Assembly (NCBI GenBank): GCA_035542575.1
Contig: DATKLE010000166.1
Span: forward strand, 71,484 to 135,483
Direction of reading: 5' to 3'
Origin: JAIQET01 sp035542575
GTDB taxonomy: Bacteria > Acidobacteriota > Terriglobia > Terriglobales > Acidobacteriaceae
DNA length: 64,000 bases
Both the position numbers and the translations under genes were made by a program. Positions 1 through 7,521 of this stretch are shown piece by piece. The notes below the pieces were generated by a model. It did not search any database. It was not told the DNA's origin and saw nothing but the letters and a program-made list of their open reading frames with translations. Numbering within the stretch: the stretch's first letter is position 1; every line of letters begins with the position of its first letter.

Positions 1-27
1 GCGCACGCCGTGCTCTCGGATCTTCAT
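1..27 (-). CDS. 5' end of an unidentified gene coupled to sdhB (truncated by window edge)
   Basis: The sdhB stop codon overlaps an ATG in an ATGA arrangement (ATG at 27-25, TGA at 26-24). The new frame stays open to the window edge and reads MKIREHGVR. The 4-base overlap is the usual form of translational coupling, so a further gene of the sdh operon probably starts here. Only nine codons are visible, so the product cannot be named. Confidence 0.35.
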
Positions 28-770
28 TTCCGGAACAGATCGCCGATGGCCTGCTTCATGACTTCGCCGCCCACTTCGGCGATCGAGCGGGTCAGGGGGA
101 TGTCTTTGGGGCAGACCTCCACGCAATTCTGGGCGTAGCCGCACTCCTGGATGCCGCCGTCGCCCATGAGCGCCGCCAAGCGTTCGCGCTTCAGCGCGGC
201 GCCCGTGGGGTGGGTGTTGAACAGGCGCACCTGGGAAATGGTGGCTGCGCCAACGAAGCCGGTGCCGTCATTGAATTGCGGACAGGCCTCCATGCAGCAA
301 CAGCACGAAATGCAGCGGGATAGCGGGTACGCCGCCTCCTGGTCCTGCATGGTCATGCGCGGTCCGGAACCGAGCGCATAGGTGCCATCGATCGGAACCC
401 AGGCTTGCACCCGCTTGAGGTTCTCGAAAAGCACGCTGCGGTCCACGGCCAGATCGCGGACGAGTGGGAACTTGGAGAGCGGTTCCAGGCGAATGGGCTG
501 ATCGAGTTTGTCCACCAGAGCCGAACACGCCATGCGAGCACGCCCATTGATGACCATGGCGCAGGAGCCGCAGACCTCCTCCAGGCAGTTGGAGTCGTAG
601 GTGATGGGTGTGGTCGGCTTGCCGTCGCGGGTGACTGGGTTGGCGGCAATCTCCATCAACGAGGAGGTGACGTTCATGCCCGGCTTCCAGGTCAGTGCGA
701 ACTCCTCCCAGTATGCCTTGGCTTCGGGGTTGGCCTGGCGTTTGATCTTGAAGATGACGAGGTTGGCCAT
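24..770 (-). CDS. sdhB: Succinate dehydrogenase / fumarate reductase iron-sulfur subunit
   Basis: This subunit carries electrons from the flavin of SdhA to quinone through three iron-sulfur clusters, in complex II on the cytoplasmic face of the membrane. Of 248 residues, Cys62, Cys67, Cys70 and Cys82 form the N-terminal [2Fe-2S] site (CLEEVCGSC motif). The C-terminal part has Cys153-x2-Cys156-x2-Cys159-x3-Cys163 (CISCCCCMEAC) and Cys210/Cys216/Cys220 (CVEVCPKDIPL) for the [4Fe-4S] and [3Fe-4S] clusters. The length and motifs fit the Bacillus-type SdhB, which goes with a one-subunit cytochrome b anchor. It is separated from sdhA by 379 bases, unusually far for an sdh operon, and that gap holds a small gene on the other strand. 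The start is an ATG at 770. Confidence 0.97.
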   Translation of the reverse strand: MANLVIFKIKRQANPEAKAYWEEFALTWKPGMNVTSSLMEIAANPVTRDGKPTTPITYDSNCLEEVCGSCAMVINGRARMACSALVDKLDQPIRLEPLSKFPLVRDLAVDRSVLFENLKRVQAWVPIDGTYALGSGPRMTMQDQEAAYPLSRCISCCCCMEACPQFNDGTGFVGAATISQVRLFNTHPTGAALKRERLAALMGDGGIQECGYAQNCVEVCPKDIPLTRSIAEVGGEVMKQAIGDLFRK

Positions 771-843
771 AAGAGCGTCTTATATCATGCGGTGCGTTAG
801 GGATTGTACGTAAGTGATTGATGAAACGCCTTGTATCGTGAGT

Positions 844-889
844 ATGCAAGACCTTGCATCTTGACAGGCTGGCGTCTGTCCACCACAAT
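844..889 (+). promoter_or_regulatory. Promoter with adjacent palindromic operator for the small gene at 925
   Basis: A -35 box TTGACA (861-866, a perfect match) is followed by a 17-base spacer and a -10 box CACAAT (884-889). Two bases upstream of the -35 is a perfect palindrome, ATGCAA-N4-TTGCAT (844-859), placed like an activator or repressor site. Transcription would start near 896, 29 bases before the ATG at 925. Assignment is from sequence only. Confidence 0.55.
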
Positions 890-924
890 GCTGGTGCTTT
901 GCTCTCAAAGTGGGGGAGTGGTTT

Positions 925-1083
925 ATGTCCAGCCTAGGAATCGAGAAGACATCGCAGGCCGCGCCTGCGAAAGACAAAGGCCGCTGGGACACGCTGATCG
1001 TGGTGGGTCTCGGGCTCGTCATCGCTTTCTTTTCAATCGTCACCATCAACAACGGCTACATGCTGCTCTTCAGTCGGCGCTGA
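925..1083 (+). CDS. Small single-pass membrane protein (52 aa) inside the sdhA-sdhB gap
   Basis: I do not recognise this family. The 52-residue frame starts at ATG 925 behind a purine-rich GGGGGAG sequence and ends at TGA 1083. Residues 1-20 are polar and end in a basic KDKGRWD segment. Residues about 23-41 form one hydrophobic helix (LIVVGLGLVIAFFSIVT), and the tail is NNGYMLLFSRR. The charge pattern is compatible with a bitopic inner-membrane protein. It lies on the strand opposite to sdhCAB and has a good promoter and a palindrome directly upstream. Its transcript would also be antisense to any sdhA-sdhB read-through mRNA. It could be a complex II accessory protein, an unrelated small protein, or an antisense RNA with a chance frame. 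Codon choice (many C/G third bases) favours a real gene. Confidence 0.5.
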   Translation: MSSLGIEKTSQAAPAKDKGRWDTLIVVGLGLVIAFFSIVTINNGYMLLFSRR

Positions 1084-1085
1084 TC

Positions 1086-1127
1086 AACACGGCTTACCTT
1101 TCCTCTCCCGCCGGTATCTGCCGTGTT
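1086..1127. terminator. Hairpin between sdhA and the small plus-strand gene
   Basis: AACACGGC (1086-1093) and GCCGTGTT (1120-1127) are perfect inverted repeats, 8 bp with a 26-base loop, starting three bases after the stop of the small gene and 22 bases beyond the sdhA stop. It could end either transcript. There is no long T-run, so this is a weak terminator call. Confidence 0.3.
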
Positions 1128-1149
1128 TCACAACTCCGGGGGGGGTGCG

Positions 1150-2919
1150 TCAGTATTTCCGCGTGCGCGGCGGAAGCAGCGAAACGTCCACCGGCTCAAA
1201 TTCAAATTTGGGCTCGTCGGCATCCGGGGCGAAGGTCGCCTTGGTGGTTTTCAGCCAGTTTTTGTCATCGCGCTCGGGAAAGTCCGGTTTGTAATGGGCG
1301 CCGCGTGACTCATCGCGCATGGCCGCGCCCTGCGCAATTACCCGCGCCAGTTGTAGCATGTTGTAGAGCTGGCGGGCGAAAGCCACGGTGGTATTGGCCC
1401 ACTGCGAGCGGTCGCTCAGATTGATCTTCTGGAAGCGCTGCAGCAATTCCACCAGCTTCGCGTCGGTTGCTTTCAGCGGCTTGTTGTAGCGGATGACAGT
1501 GCAATCCTTGGTCATCACGTCACCCAGTTCACGCCACAACAGGAATGGATTCTCCGACCCATTGGCGGTCATCAGAGCGGCGTTGATTTCTTCTTGACGC
1601 CTGCGCTCGGCTTCGAAGTGGCCATTGGCGGGCGCCGCCGAGGCGTTGCAAGCGTACTGCACCGCCGCGGGGCCGCCGACGAATCCGCCATAGATGCATG
1701 AGACCAGGGAGTTGGCGCCGAGGCGATTGGCGCCGTGATACTGGTACTCGCATTCGCCGACAGCATAGATCCCGGGAATGTTGGTGGCCTGGTTGTAGTC
1801 CACCCAGAGACCGCCCATGGTGTAGTGCATGCCGGGGAATATCTTCATGGGGGTGTCGCGGGGATCGTCGCCCACGAACTTCTCGTAGATCTCGAGAATA
1901 CCTTCCAGCTTGCGATCGAGAATCTTGCGGTCAATGTGGGTGAGGTCGAGATAGACCATGGGCTTGCCATCAATGCCCAGGTTGTGCTCGTAGACGACTT
2001 TGTGAATGGCGCGGGTGGCGACGTCGCGCGGCACCAGGTTGCCGTACTTGGGATACCACTCCTCCAGGAAATACCATCGTTCTTTTTCCGGAATGGATTT
2101 GGGATCGCGCTTGTCGCCGGGAGTTTTCGGAACCCAGACGCGTCCGCCTTCGCCGCGCGCCGATTCCGACATCAGGCGGAGTTTGTCTTCGCCGGGAATC
2201 GAAGTGGGGTGCACCTGGATGAACTCGCCATTGGCGTAATAGCAACCCTGCTGGTAGACGGCGGACTGAGCGGAGCCGGTACAGACGACGGAGTTGGTGG
2301 ACTTGCCAAAGATGGCCCCGATGCCACCGGTGGCCAAAATGATGGCATCGGCGGGGAAGGTGCGGATCTCCATCGAGCGCAAGTCCATGGCGCAGATGCC
2401 ACGGCAGACGCGGCTGCCATCGAGCACCGCCGACAAGAATTCCCAGTGCTCGTATTTCTTGACCTTGCCCTCCGACTCGTAGCGGCGCACCTGCTCGTCG
2501 AGCGCGTAGAGGAGTTGCTGGCCGGTGGTAGCGCCGGCGAAGGCGGTGCGGTTGTAGAGGGTGCCTCCAAAGCGGCGGAAGTCGAGCACGCCCTCGGGAG
2601 TGCGGTTGAAGGGCACGCCCATGCGGTCGAGCAGGTCAATGATGCCGGGGGCGGCCTCGCACATATCTTTGACCGGCGGCTGGTTGGCGAGGAAGTCTCC
2701 GCCGTAGATGGTGTCGTCAAAGTGCTGCCAGGTGGAGTCGCCCTCGCCTTTGAGGTTCTTAGCAGCGTTGATGCCGCCCTGGGCACAGACGGAGTGGGAA
2801 CGCTTGACGGGCACGATGGAGAACAGGTCCACCTGTCCGCCCACTTCGGCGATTTTGATGACGGCCGACAGTCCCGCGAGGCCGCCGCCGATTACGATGA
2901 TCTTCGGGTTTGAGGCCAT
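1150..2919 (-). CDS. sdhA: Succinate dehydrogenase / fumarate reductase flavoprotein subunit
   Basis: This is the catalytic subunit of complex II, which oxidises succinate to fumarate using covalently bound FAD. From ATG 2919 the protein has 589 residues. It opens with the FAD dinucleotide fold (IIVIGGGLAGLSA, residues 7-19), followed by SHSVCAQGGINAA around residues 41-53, where the His carries the covalent flavin. Later it contains the HPTSIPGEDKLRLMSE and RGEGG substrate-site segments and a family-typical helical C-terminus. An upstream TTG at 2955 is in frame but would add 12 residues before the flavin fold, so the ATG is preferred. It follows sdhC by 42 bases on the same strand, giving the order sdhC-sdhA-sdhB found with B-type complex II. 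Confidence 0.97.
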   Translation of the reverse strand: MASNPKIIVIGGGLAGLSAVIKIAEVGGQVDLFSIVPVKRSHSVCAQGGINAAKNLKGEGDSTWQHFDDTIYGGDFLANQPPVKDMCEAAPGIIDLLDRMGVPFNRTPEGVLDFRRFGGTLYNRTAFAGATTGQQLLYALDEQVRRYESEGKVKKYEHWEFLSAVLDGSRVCRGICAMDLRSMEIRTFPADAIILATGGIGAIFGKSTNSVVCTGSAQSAVYQQGCYYANGEFIQVHPTSIPGEDKLRLMSESARGEGGRVWVPKTPGDKRDPKSIPEKERWYFLEEWYPKYGNLVPRDVATRAIHKVVYEHNLGIDGKPMVYLDLTHIDRKILDRKLEGILEIYEKFVGDDPRDTPMKIFPGMHYTMGGLWVDYNQATNIPGIYAVGECEYQYHGANRLGANSLVSCIYGGFVGGPAAVQYACNASAAPANGHFEAERRRQEEINAALMTANGSENPFLLWRELGDVMTKDCTVIRYNKPLKATDAKLVELLQRFQKINLSDRSQWANTTVAFARQLYNMLQLARVIAQGAAMRDESRGAHYKPDFPERDDKNWLKTTKATFAPDADEPKFEFEPVDVSLLPPRTRKY

Positions 2920-2961
2920 TATGAGTAACAGTTCTGGCGGCGTCAGGCCGCCCAAAAACTT

Positions 2962-3693
2962 CTAGTGTTGCATCAGAGTAAGAGTTGATCCTGGTTCCGG
3001 CGGCACGTATCGGAAAAACGCCGACAGCCCGTACACCCCGATGCCGGCCATACCCAGGCCGATCAGCAGACAGATGTAGCCGAGACGCCGGCGGGCGCGG
3101 TCGCCGGTGGTAATCCCCCACTTGGCACAGAACAGCCAGATGCCGTAAGCAAAGTGCCAGGAGGCAGCCAGCACTCCGATGAAGTAAAACACCGCGACCC
3201 AGGGGTGTCCGTACAGGGCGCGATACACCTTGTCGAAGCCGGCGTCGGGTTCGGTGGCCAGATGCACGCCGGTGAAGCGCATCGTCCAGGTGTGGTACAG
3301 GATGTAGGCAAAGGCAACGCCACCCGTCCAGCGCTGCATGGTGTACATCCAGTTGCCCATCCAGGGATAATCGCCGGCATTGCCTTCGCCGCGATACCAG
3401 ATCCAGACCCCGTACAGGCCGTGATACAGGATGGGGAGAAAAATCAGTCCCCATTCCAGGAAGAGCACGAACGGCAGGCTGTTCAAGAAACGAACCGTGG
3501 CGTTATAGGCGGCGGGACCCTTCATGGCCTCGGAGTTGGAGATGTAATGCTCGACCAGAAAGGCGCCGATGGGAACGATGCCGCTGAGCGAATGCAGGCG
3601 GCGCAGCAGGAAGGAATATCCTTGCCCGGCGCGCAGCGGAGCAACTCCGGCTTTCACCCTGATCGCCGCCGGAGAACTGGCAGTTGCAGCCAC
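2962..3693 (-). CDS. sdhC: Succinate dehydrogenase cytochrome b558 subunit
   Basis: This is the membrane anchor of complex II; it binds heme b and reduces quinone. The 243 residues contain five hydrophobic segments, with histidines at 34, 49, 91, 134 and 180 placed in or next to helices as in Bacillus SdhC, where four of them ligate two hemes. No SdhD is needed or seen. The start is GTG at 3693, supported by an AAGGAG ribosome-binding site 7 bases upstream. It is the first gene of the sdh operon and has a clear promoter in the 84-base gap after rdgB. The protein is somewhat longer than the Bacillus homologue (about 200 residues) at both ends. Confidence 0.93.
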   Translation of the reverse strand: MAATASSPAAIRVKAGVAPLRAGQGYSFLLRRLHSLSGIVPIGAFLVEHYISNSEAMKGPAAYNATVRFLNSLPFVLFLEWGLIFLPILYHGLYGVWIWYRGEGNAGDYPWMGNWMYTMQRWTGGVAFAYILYHTWTMRFTGVHLATEPDAGFDKVYRALYGHPWVAVFYFIGVLAASWHFAYGIWLFCAKWGITTGDRARRRLGYICLLIGLGMAGIGVYGLSAFFRYVPPEPGSTLTLMQH

Positions 3694-3735
3694 AGAACGC
3701 TCCTTATAAGTTCAACGATGACAAAAGAACCTTTC

Positions 3736-3765
3736 ATTATCTTGGCGGGAGAGAAGGGAAGTCAA
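3736..3765 (-). promoter_or_regulatory. sdhCAB promoter
   Basis: Reading the minus strand, TTGACT (3765-3760) is separated by 18 bases from GATAAT (3741-3736). Both boxes match the housekeeping sigma consensus closely. The implied start lies about 35 bases before the sdhC GTG. It sits in the gap between rdgB and sdhC, so the sdh genes need not depend on rdgB transcription. Confidence 0.6.
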
Positions 3766-3777
3766 GAAAGAGAAGGT

Positions 3778-4404
3778 TCATAAAGTGGAAGGATGCTGGT
3801 CGCACCATTCCAGGAAGCAGCGGAAGGCGGCGCCGCGGTGGCTGTAGTTGGCTTTTTCCGGCGCGGGGAGTTCCGCGAAAGTCTTGCCGATCTGCGGGAA
3901 GTAGAACAGCGGATCATAGCCGAATCCGTTGTGGCCTCGCGGCGTGTCGAGGATGATGCCTTCCGCTTTGCCGTGGAAGACGGCACGTGTCTGGCCATCG
4001 CGCGCGGCGGCGATCACGCAGACGAACCGGCCCGTACGCTTTTCGAGGGGAATGCTCTGCAGTTCGCGAATGAGGCGCGCGTTGTTGGCGTCGTCGGCGG
4101 TATTGTTTTCCGCCTTGTGGGGTTCGGCGGCGGCGTAGCGGGCGGAGTGCACGCCGGGGGCACCGCCCAGCGCGTCGACTTCCAGACCGGAGTCGTCGGC
4201 CAGCACGATTTGTCCCGGGGCGAAGCGGCTGTAGAACTCGGCTTTCTTGCGGGCGTTGGCTTCGAAGGTGAGGCCGTCTTCGACCACGGCAGGCAGGGAA
4301 GCAAAGGCCGGCAGCGAAGCGATTTCGATGCTATGCGACAGGGCCGCCCCGGCAAAGTCGCGCAGCTTGCCGGGATTGGAGGTGGCGACTAGGATTCGTC
4401 TCAC
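3778..4404 (-). CDS. rdgB: Non-canonical purine NTP pyrophosphatase (RdgB/HAM1 family)
   Basis: The enzyme hydrolyses ITP, dITP and XTP to monophosphates and so keeps deaminated purines out of DNA and RNA. The 208 residues begin with RRILVATSNPGKLRDF, the family's substrate-binding T/S-x-N-x-x-K signature. They continue with ADDSGLEVDALGGAPGVHSARYA, which holds the catalytic/metal Asp pair, and end with GHNGFGYDPLFY and RGAAFRCFLEW. Length matches the family (about 190-210). The start is GTG at 4404. It lies 84 bases upstream of sdhC on the same strand, and its own 5' side borders a short repeat element. Confidence 0.95.
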   Translation of the reverse strand: MRRILVATSNPGKLRDFAGAALSHSIEIASLPAFASLPAVVEDGLTFEANARKKAEFYSRFAPGQIVLADDSGLEVDALGGAPGVHSARYAAAEPHKAENNTADDANNARLIRELQSIPLEKRTGRFVCVIAAARDGQTRAVFHGKAEGIILDTPRGHNGFGYDPLFYFPQIGKTFAELPAPEKANYSHRGAAFRCFLEWCDQHPSTL

Positions 4405-4410
4405 CGGAAG

Positions 4411-4482
4411 ATTAAACCACGGGGGACACAGAGGACACAGGGGGACAAGTACTTAAACCACAGAGGACACCGAGGACACGGA
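4411..4482. repeat. Tandem GGACACAGAGGACAC-type intergenic repeat
   Basis: Two related blocks, each beginning AAACCACRGRGGACACAGAG, lie at about 4414-4445 and 4454-4482. The same style of motif recurs at about 23430-23480 and 49731-49760 and in weaker form near 62935. It overlaps the 3' end of the membrane-protein gene that ends at 4453, so that protein's last ten residues (YSVSSVSSVV) are encoded by repeat DNA. Confidence 0.5.
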
Positions 4483-6357
4483 GTACAAGCGGGCTAGTGA
4501 CCAGTTACGATCGCTTGGTTTTGTTCTGCGGATCAGGAACCCGGCAAGAAGAACGACGATTGCAAGCATGGAGATCACTCCCCCTGCAGTCCGGTCCCAG
4601 GTGCGAATGAAGGTCAGCTGCACGCGGTTCTTGCCGGCTGTAACGGGAATCATCATCTGGCCGGTGATCTCGCGGGTCTCAGCGGCAACAGGGTGGCCAT
4701 TCACCTCCGCTTTCCAGGCCGGATAGTCGAAGAGACGCAATACCAGTTTGCCGGGAGCGGTTACGTCCGCGGAGAATGACTTCGCCTCCGGGTCCCATTG
4801 CTGGATGTTGATCCGCGCCTCGCCGTCACCTTCCAGCGTTACCCGCGGCGCGTCTTGCTTAATCTCGTAGGGATCGACGCCGGCGGGAACATATTCATCC
4901 GTCCCTTCATGGCCCACGCCTTTCGCAATGTTGGCGCGCATCTCATCGATGTCGGCGGCAGTATCCCACCAGGGAGGTTGTACACGCTGCCAGACCAGAA
5001 CGATCACCACCAGCATGAGGCAACAGAGCAGCAAGCGCGGCAGCCACCGCCGCCAGGCCATGCTGATCAAAATCGCAAAGGCTACATTCAGGCACAAGAG
5101 CCAGCGCCAGGGCAGTTGCAGGAAGCGCAACTGGGGAAGATATCGCCATGCGAGGAAGGTGCCAGAAAACATGAGCAGCGTGGCGGCTGCGGCCCAGGCG
5201 TAGAGTGCGACGCGCAGAGCTTTTCCCTCGGGGCTATAGACACGGTCTTCCGAGTTCAAGCGGGACATTCGTAACAAGCCTACAGCGCCGGCCAACAACA
5301 CCATCTCCGCGGCCGCCACCAGGGACACCAGGAGGTTGAAGCGGTTGTGGTCGGGATCGTTGATAAGGGTAAACAGGAAATTGTCCTGGGGACGCACGCC
5401 CGGGGCCAGCACTTCGGATATGTTCACCCACTTCTGCTCGTAGGCAGCAGGGAAAACATAGAAAGCCGCGAGCCCCATGCCGAGCAGCACAGCAAGGCCT
5501 GCCCAGAGCAAGACTCGCGGTGAGCGCCGAGCCAGCGCAACCACAACTGCCAGCAGCGCCAGCGAATACGTCACCATCACCGCCGCGGGAGCGTTGGTCA
5601 GCCAGGCTGCGGCCACGATCAGGCTGAGCGGAGCGATCGCTTTGCGTCCCTCTTGCTCTGCGCGCAGCACGCATAGGAGCAGCAACGGGAGCAGCGCTCC
5701 CGCCAGCAACTCGGCGAATGCGCTGCGCCAGTAGACGATCACGAGGTAGTAGGGATTGGCAGCGTAGAGAGCGGCGGCGAAGAGTGCGTCTCGGCGCGGC
5801 AGCCATCGCTGGGCTAAGAGAAACATGGAGCAGCCGGAGAGCGTCAAGGCCAGCCAGACAAAAGCTCCAGGCACAGCCCTCCAGGGCAGCAGCGCGCCTA
5901 GGGCAGCTCCCAGCATCCAGGAGAGTGGGGGATAAAACACAAACCGCGCTTCGCCGTAGCCGTAATGTGCCCATGCTGCCCAGCGTGGGTAGACGATCCC
6001 TTGTCGCCATTGCTGCAACACTTCCATCCAAGAATTAACGTGGAACTCGAAGTCGTGCCCGGAAGGGTTGCCAAGAAAGAAGAAGGGCAGAATCACCAGA
6101 AAGGCTATAGCCATGAGAGTGAGCACGGGCCCGGGGAAGAGCGCAGTGGCACGAACTGCTTCTCGCGCAAACCGGTCCGATGGCGCAGGTTCTGAGGAGC
6201 GGACGGTCGAGGTGAAAATGGCTTTTCTCCGCGAGAGGGGGCGAGCTATCCCCCACAACCGACTGGCCGCCCCGAGCAATGTCGAAGAGGCGGCGTTATG
6301 ACGATTGTTGCTTAAGCCGCCCAAATGAGCAATGAGGCGGGCCGGGGCCCGCCTCAA
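4453..6357 (-). CDS. Polytopic membrane protein, GT-C glycosyltransferase-like (6-pyruvoyl-tetrahydropterin synthase-related domain)
   Basis: The protein has roughly ten to twelve hydrophobic helices followed by a soluble domain of about 150 residues before a last helix. The first loop contains GHDFEFHVNSWMEVLQQW, an acidic motif like the D/E-rich first loop of GT-C enzymes. FYPPLSWMLG, the long run of helices and a YPAWKAEVNG segment in the C-terminal domain recall membrane proteins annotated as PTPS-related. A lipid-linked sugar substrate is likely but unproven. The start is uncertain: the furthest upstream codon (TTG 6357) lies against a strong hairpin (6334-6355), so translation probably begins further in, for example near 6126-6279. 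The final residues come from repeat DNA. It is downstream of the stress gene on the same strand. Confidence 0.75.
   Translation of the reverse strand: MRRAPARLIAHLGGLSNNRHNAASSTLLGAASRLWGIARPLSRRKAIFTSTVRSSEPAPSDRFAREAVRATALFPGPVLTLMAIAFLVILPFFFLGNPSGHDFEFHVNSWMEVLQQWRQGIVYPRWAAWAHYGYGEARFVFYPPLSWMLGAALGALLPWRAVPGAFVWLALTLSGCSMFLLAQRWLPRRDALFAAALYAANPYYLVIVYWRSAFAELLAGALLPLLLLCVLRAEQEGRKAIAPLSLIVAAAWLTNAPAAVMVTYSLALLAVVVALARRSPRVLLWAGLAVLLGMGLAAFYVFPAAYEQKWVNISEVLAPGVRPQDNFLFTLINDPDHNRFNLLVSLVAAAEMVLLAGAVGLLRMSRLNSEDRVYSPEGKALRVALYAWAAAATLLMFSGTFLAWRYLPQLRFLQLPWRWLLCLNVAFAILISMAWRRWLPRLLLCCLMLVVIVLVWQRVQPPWWDTAADIDEMRANIAKGVGHEGTDEYVPAGVDPYEIKQDAPRVTLEGDGEARINIQQWDPEAKSFSADVTAPGKLVLRLFDYPAWKAEVNGHPVAAETREITGQMMIPVTAGKNRVQLTFIRTWDRTAGGVISMLAIVVLLAGFLIRRTKPSDRNWSLARLYSVSSVSSVV
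6334..6355. terminator. Perfect 10-bp GC hairpin after the universal stress gene
   Basis: GAGGCGGGCC (6334-6343), loop GG, GGCCCGCCTC (6346-6355) form a perfect 10-bp stem 20 bases past the stop of the stress gene. There is no T-run, but the stem is very stable. It argues that the next gene downstream does not start at the TTG at 6357. Confidence 0.5.
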
Positions 6358-6375
6358 GTGAATTCACAGATCGCC

Positions 6376-7263
6376 TCAGCCGCGTACCGTCAACACCGGA
6401 CAATGAGCGCGACAGACGACTTCGTACGCTGTGGCCCAAGGCAGGTGCGCCGAGGTGCGGGGTGAAGCCGTGGCCCGCACACCCATGACAACGAGGTCGG
6501 CTTGGCGCTCTTCGGCGACCTTCAGGATGCCGTCAGCGGGGAACTCGAAGCGCACGACAAACTCGGGTTGGCACCAGTCGGAGGCATCGGGTGGTATCAA
6601 TTTCTCCAGGCGCCGGCGCGCTCCCTCCTGCACATCCTCCTGTTGCTGCACCGGAACCAGGGGAATAGTGTGCAGGAGCATTAGTTGGGCATTGTTTTCC
6701 TCCGCCATCGACAAGGCATAGGGCAGCGCCTTGAGCGATCCGGCAGAGAAGTCGGTGGCGAACAGAATGCGTTTCCAGTTCTCAAACTGGACCGTGGGGC
6801 GGGCCGCATTCGGGCCCACGGTCAGCACCGGGCAAGGGGCAAGGCGGAAGATCTGCTCGGCGGCGGAGCCCAGCACCAGCTTTTTTAGTCCCTTCCGGCC
6901 GTGGGTGCCGAGAACCACCAGGTCAATGTCGTGCCGGCGAATCAAGTCGGAAAGCACGTCCCAGAGCTCGCCCTGTTCCAGGACCGTCTCGTGCACAACT
7001 CCGGGCAGCGGGTCGGTGCGCAAAAAAGCCGTCATCTTGTTCTGCGCCTGCTGCCAGTTGAGGTTCATGTTCAACGGCGCCGCGTCCAGGGGGACGCTGA
7101 GCGCCGGCTCAGGCGGCACCGAATGCGCCACAACCACCTTGGAACCGTACCAGCGAACCAGGGCCTGCACGTAGGGCAAAGCCGCTTCGGACGCCAGGGA
7201 GAAATCGGTGGTGAAGAGAATGGTCTTGAGGGAGAGACGGAGGTTGGCTTGGAGCATTGGCAT
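6376..7263 (-). CDS. Tandem-domain universal stress protein
   Basis: Two UspA domains lie in one 295-residue chain (about 8-150 and 160-295). Domain 1 has the ATP-binding signature G-x2-G-x9-G-S (GTHGRKGLKKLVLGS) after a VVLGTHG strand. Domain 2 starts KRILFATDFSAGS but its equivalent loop (GVRATASPRTS) lacks the second and third glycines, so probably only domain 1 binds nucleotide. Tandem Usp proteins are cytoplasmic stress or energy-state proteins. The start ATG at 7263 follows an AGGAGG box by 7 bases; an upstream in-frame TTG at 7290 has none. Upstream is a CRP/FNR-type palindrome at -41.5 from the predicted start, so control by a CRP/FNR-family activator is likely. Confidence 0.93.
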   Translation of the reverse strand: MPMLQANLRLSLKTILFTTDFSLASEAALPYVQALVRWYGSKVVVAHSVPPEPALSVPLDAAPLNMNLNWQQAQNKMTAFLRTDPLPGVVHETVLEQGELWDVLSDLIRRHDIDLVVLGTHGRKGLKKLVLGSAAEQIFRLAPCPVLTVGPNAARPTVQFENWKRILFATDFSAGSLKALPYALSMAEENNAQLMLLHTIPLVPVQQQEDVQEGARRRLEKLIPPDASDWCQPEFVVRFEFPADGILKVAEERQADLVVMGVRATASPRTSAHLPWATAYEVVCRAHCPVLTVRG

Positions 7264-7300
7264 GGCACACCTCCTCGCACGCGGGAGCATCGCTAGCTCT

Positions 7301-7342
7301 TCTATACCCCGATAGTTACGAACTTGCCGTGACCCGAGTCAC
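7301..7342 (-). promoter_or_regulatory. Universal stress gene promoter with CRP/FNR-type site at -41.5
   Basis: On the minus strand the palindrome GTGACTCGGGTCAC (7342-7329; GTGA-N6-TCAC) is followed after 22 bases by TATAGA (7306-7301). That puts the palindrome centre at -41.5 if TATAGA is the -10 box, exactly the position of class II CRP/FNR-dependent promoters. No good -35 box is present, as expected for such promoters. Confidence 0.55.
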
Positions 7343-7483
7343 CTCGCCCTGTGAGGGATTCTGGGAGGGGGAGCGAGGCGTGCGATTTTCACGGGAAATT
7401 AACCTTGCGGAAACAATTTTGAAACCGGTGACCGTTAGACTGCACACCATAACGAGGTGGAACAAGCCCGCGAGGGCACCGAA

Positions 7484-7521
7484 GGCTCGCACGAGAGACG
7501 GCGTGCGGGCCTTTTGGTTTT
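7484..7521 (+). terminator. Rho-independent terminator, plus strand, in a gene-free gap
   Basis: GGCTCGCACG (7484-7493), an 8-base loop and CGTGCGGGCC (7502-7511) pair over 10 bp with one G-U, followed by TTTTGGTTTT. The shape is a textbook intrinsic terminator on the plus strand. No plus-strand gene ends here (both neighbours are on the minus strand), so a small RNA from the 7343-7483 region is the simplest source, though I see no convincing promoter for it. The rest of the 7264-7620 gap holds only the stress-gene promoter and, at about 7580-7593, a short hairpin TGGGAC-AG-GTCCCA. Confidence 0.5.

Noticed and set aside
1735..2913. 392-residue plus-strand frame antisense to sdhA
   Set aside because: A shadow frame of the GC-rich sdhA; its composition is Val/Gly/Asp-rich as expected for the antisense frame.
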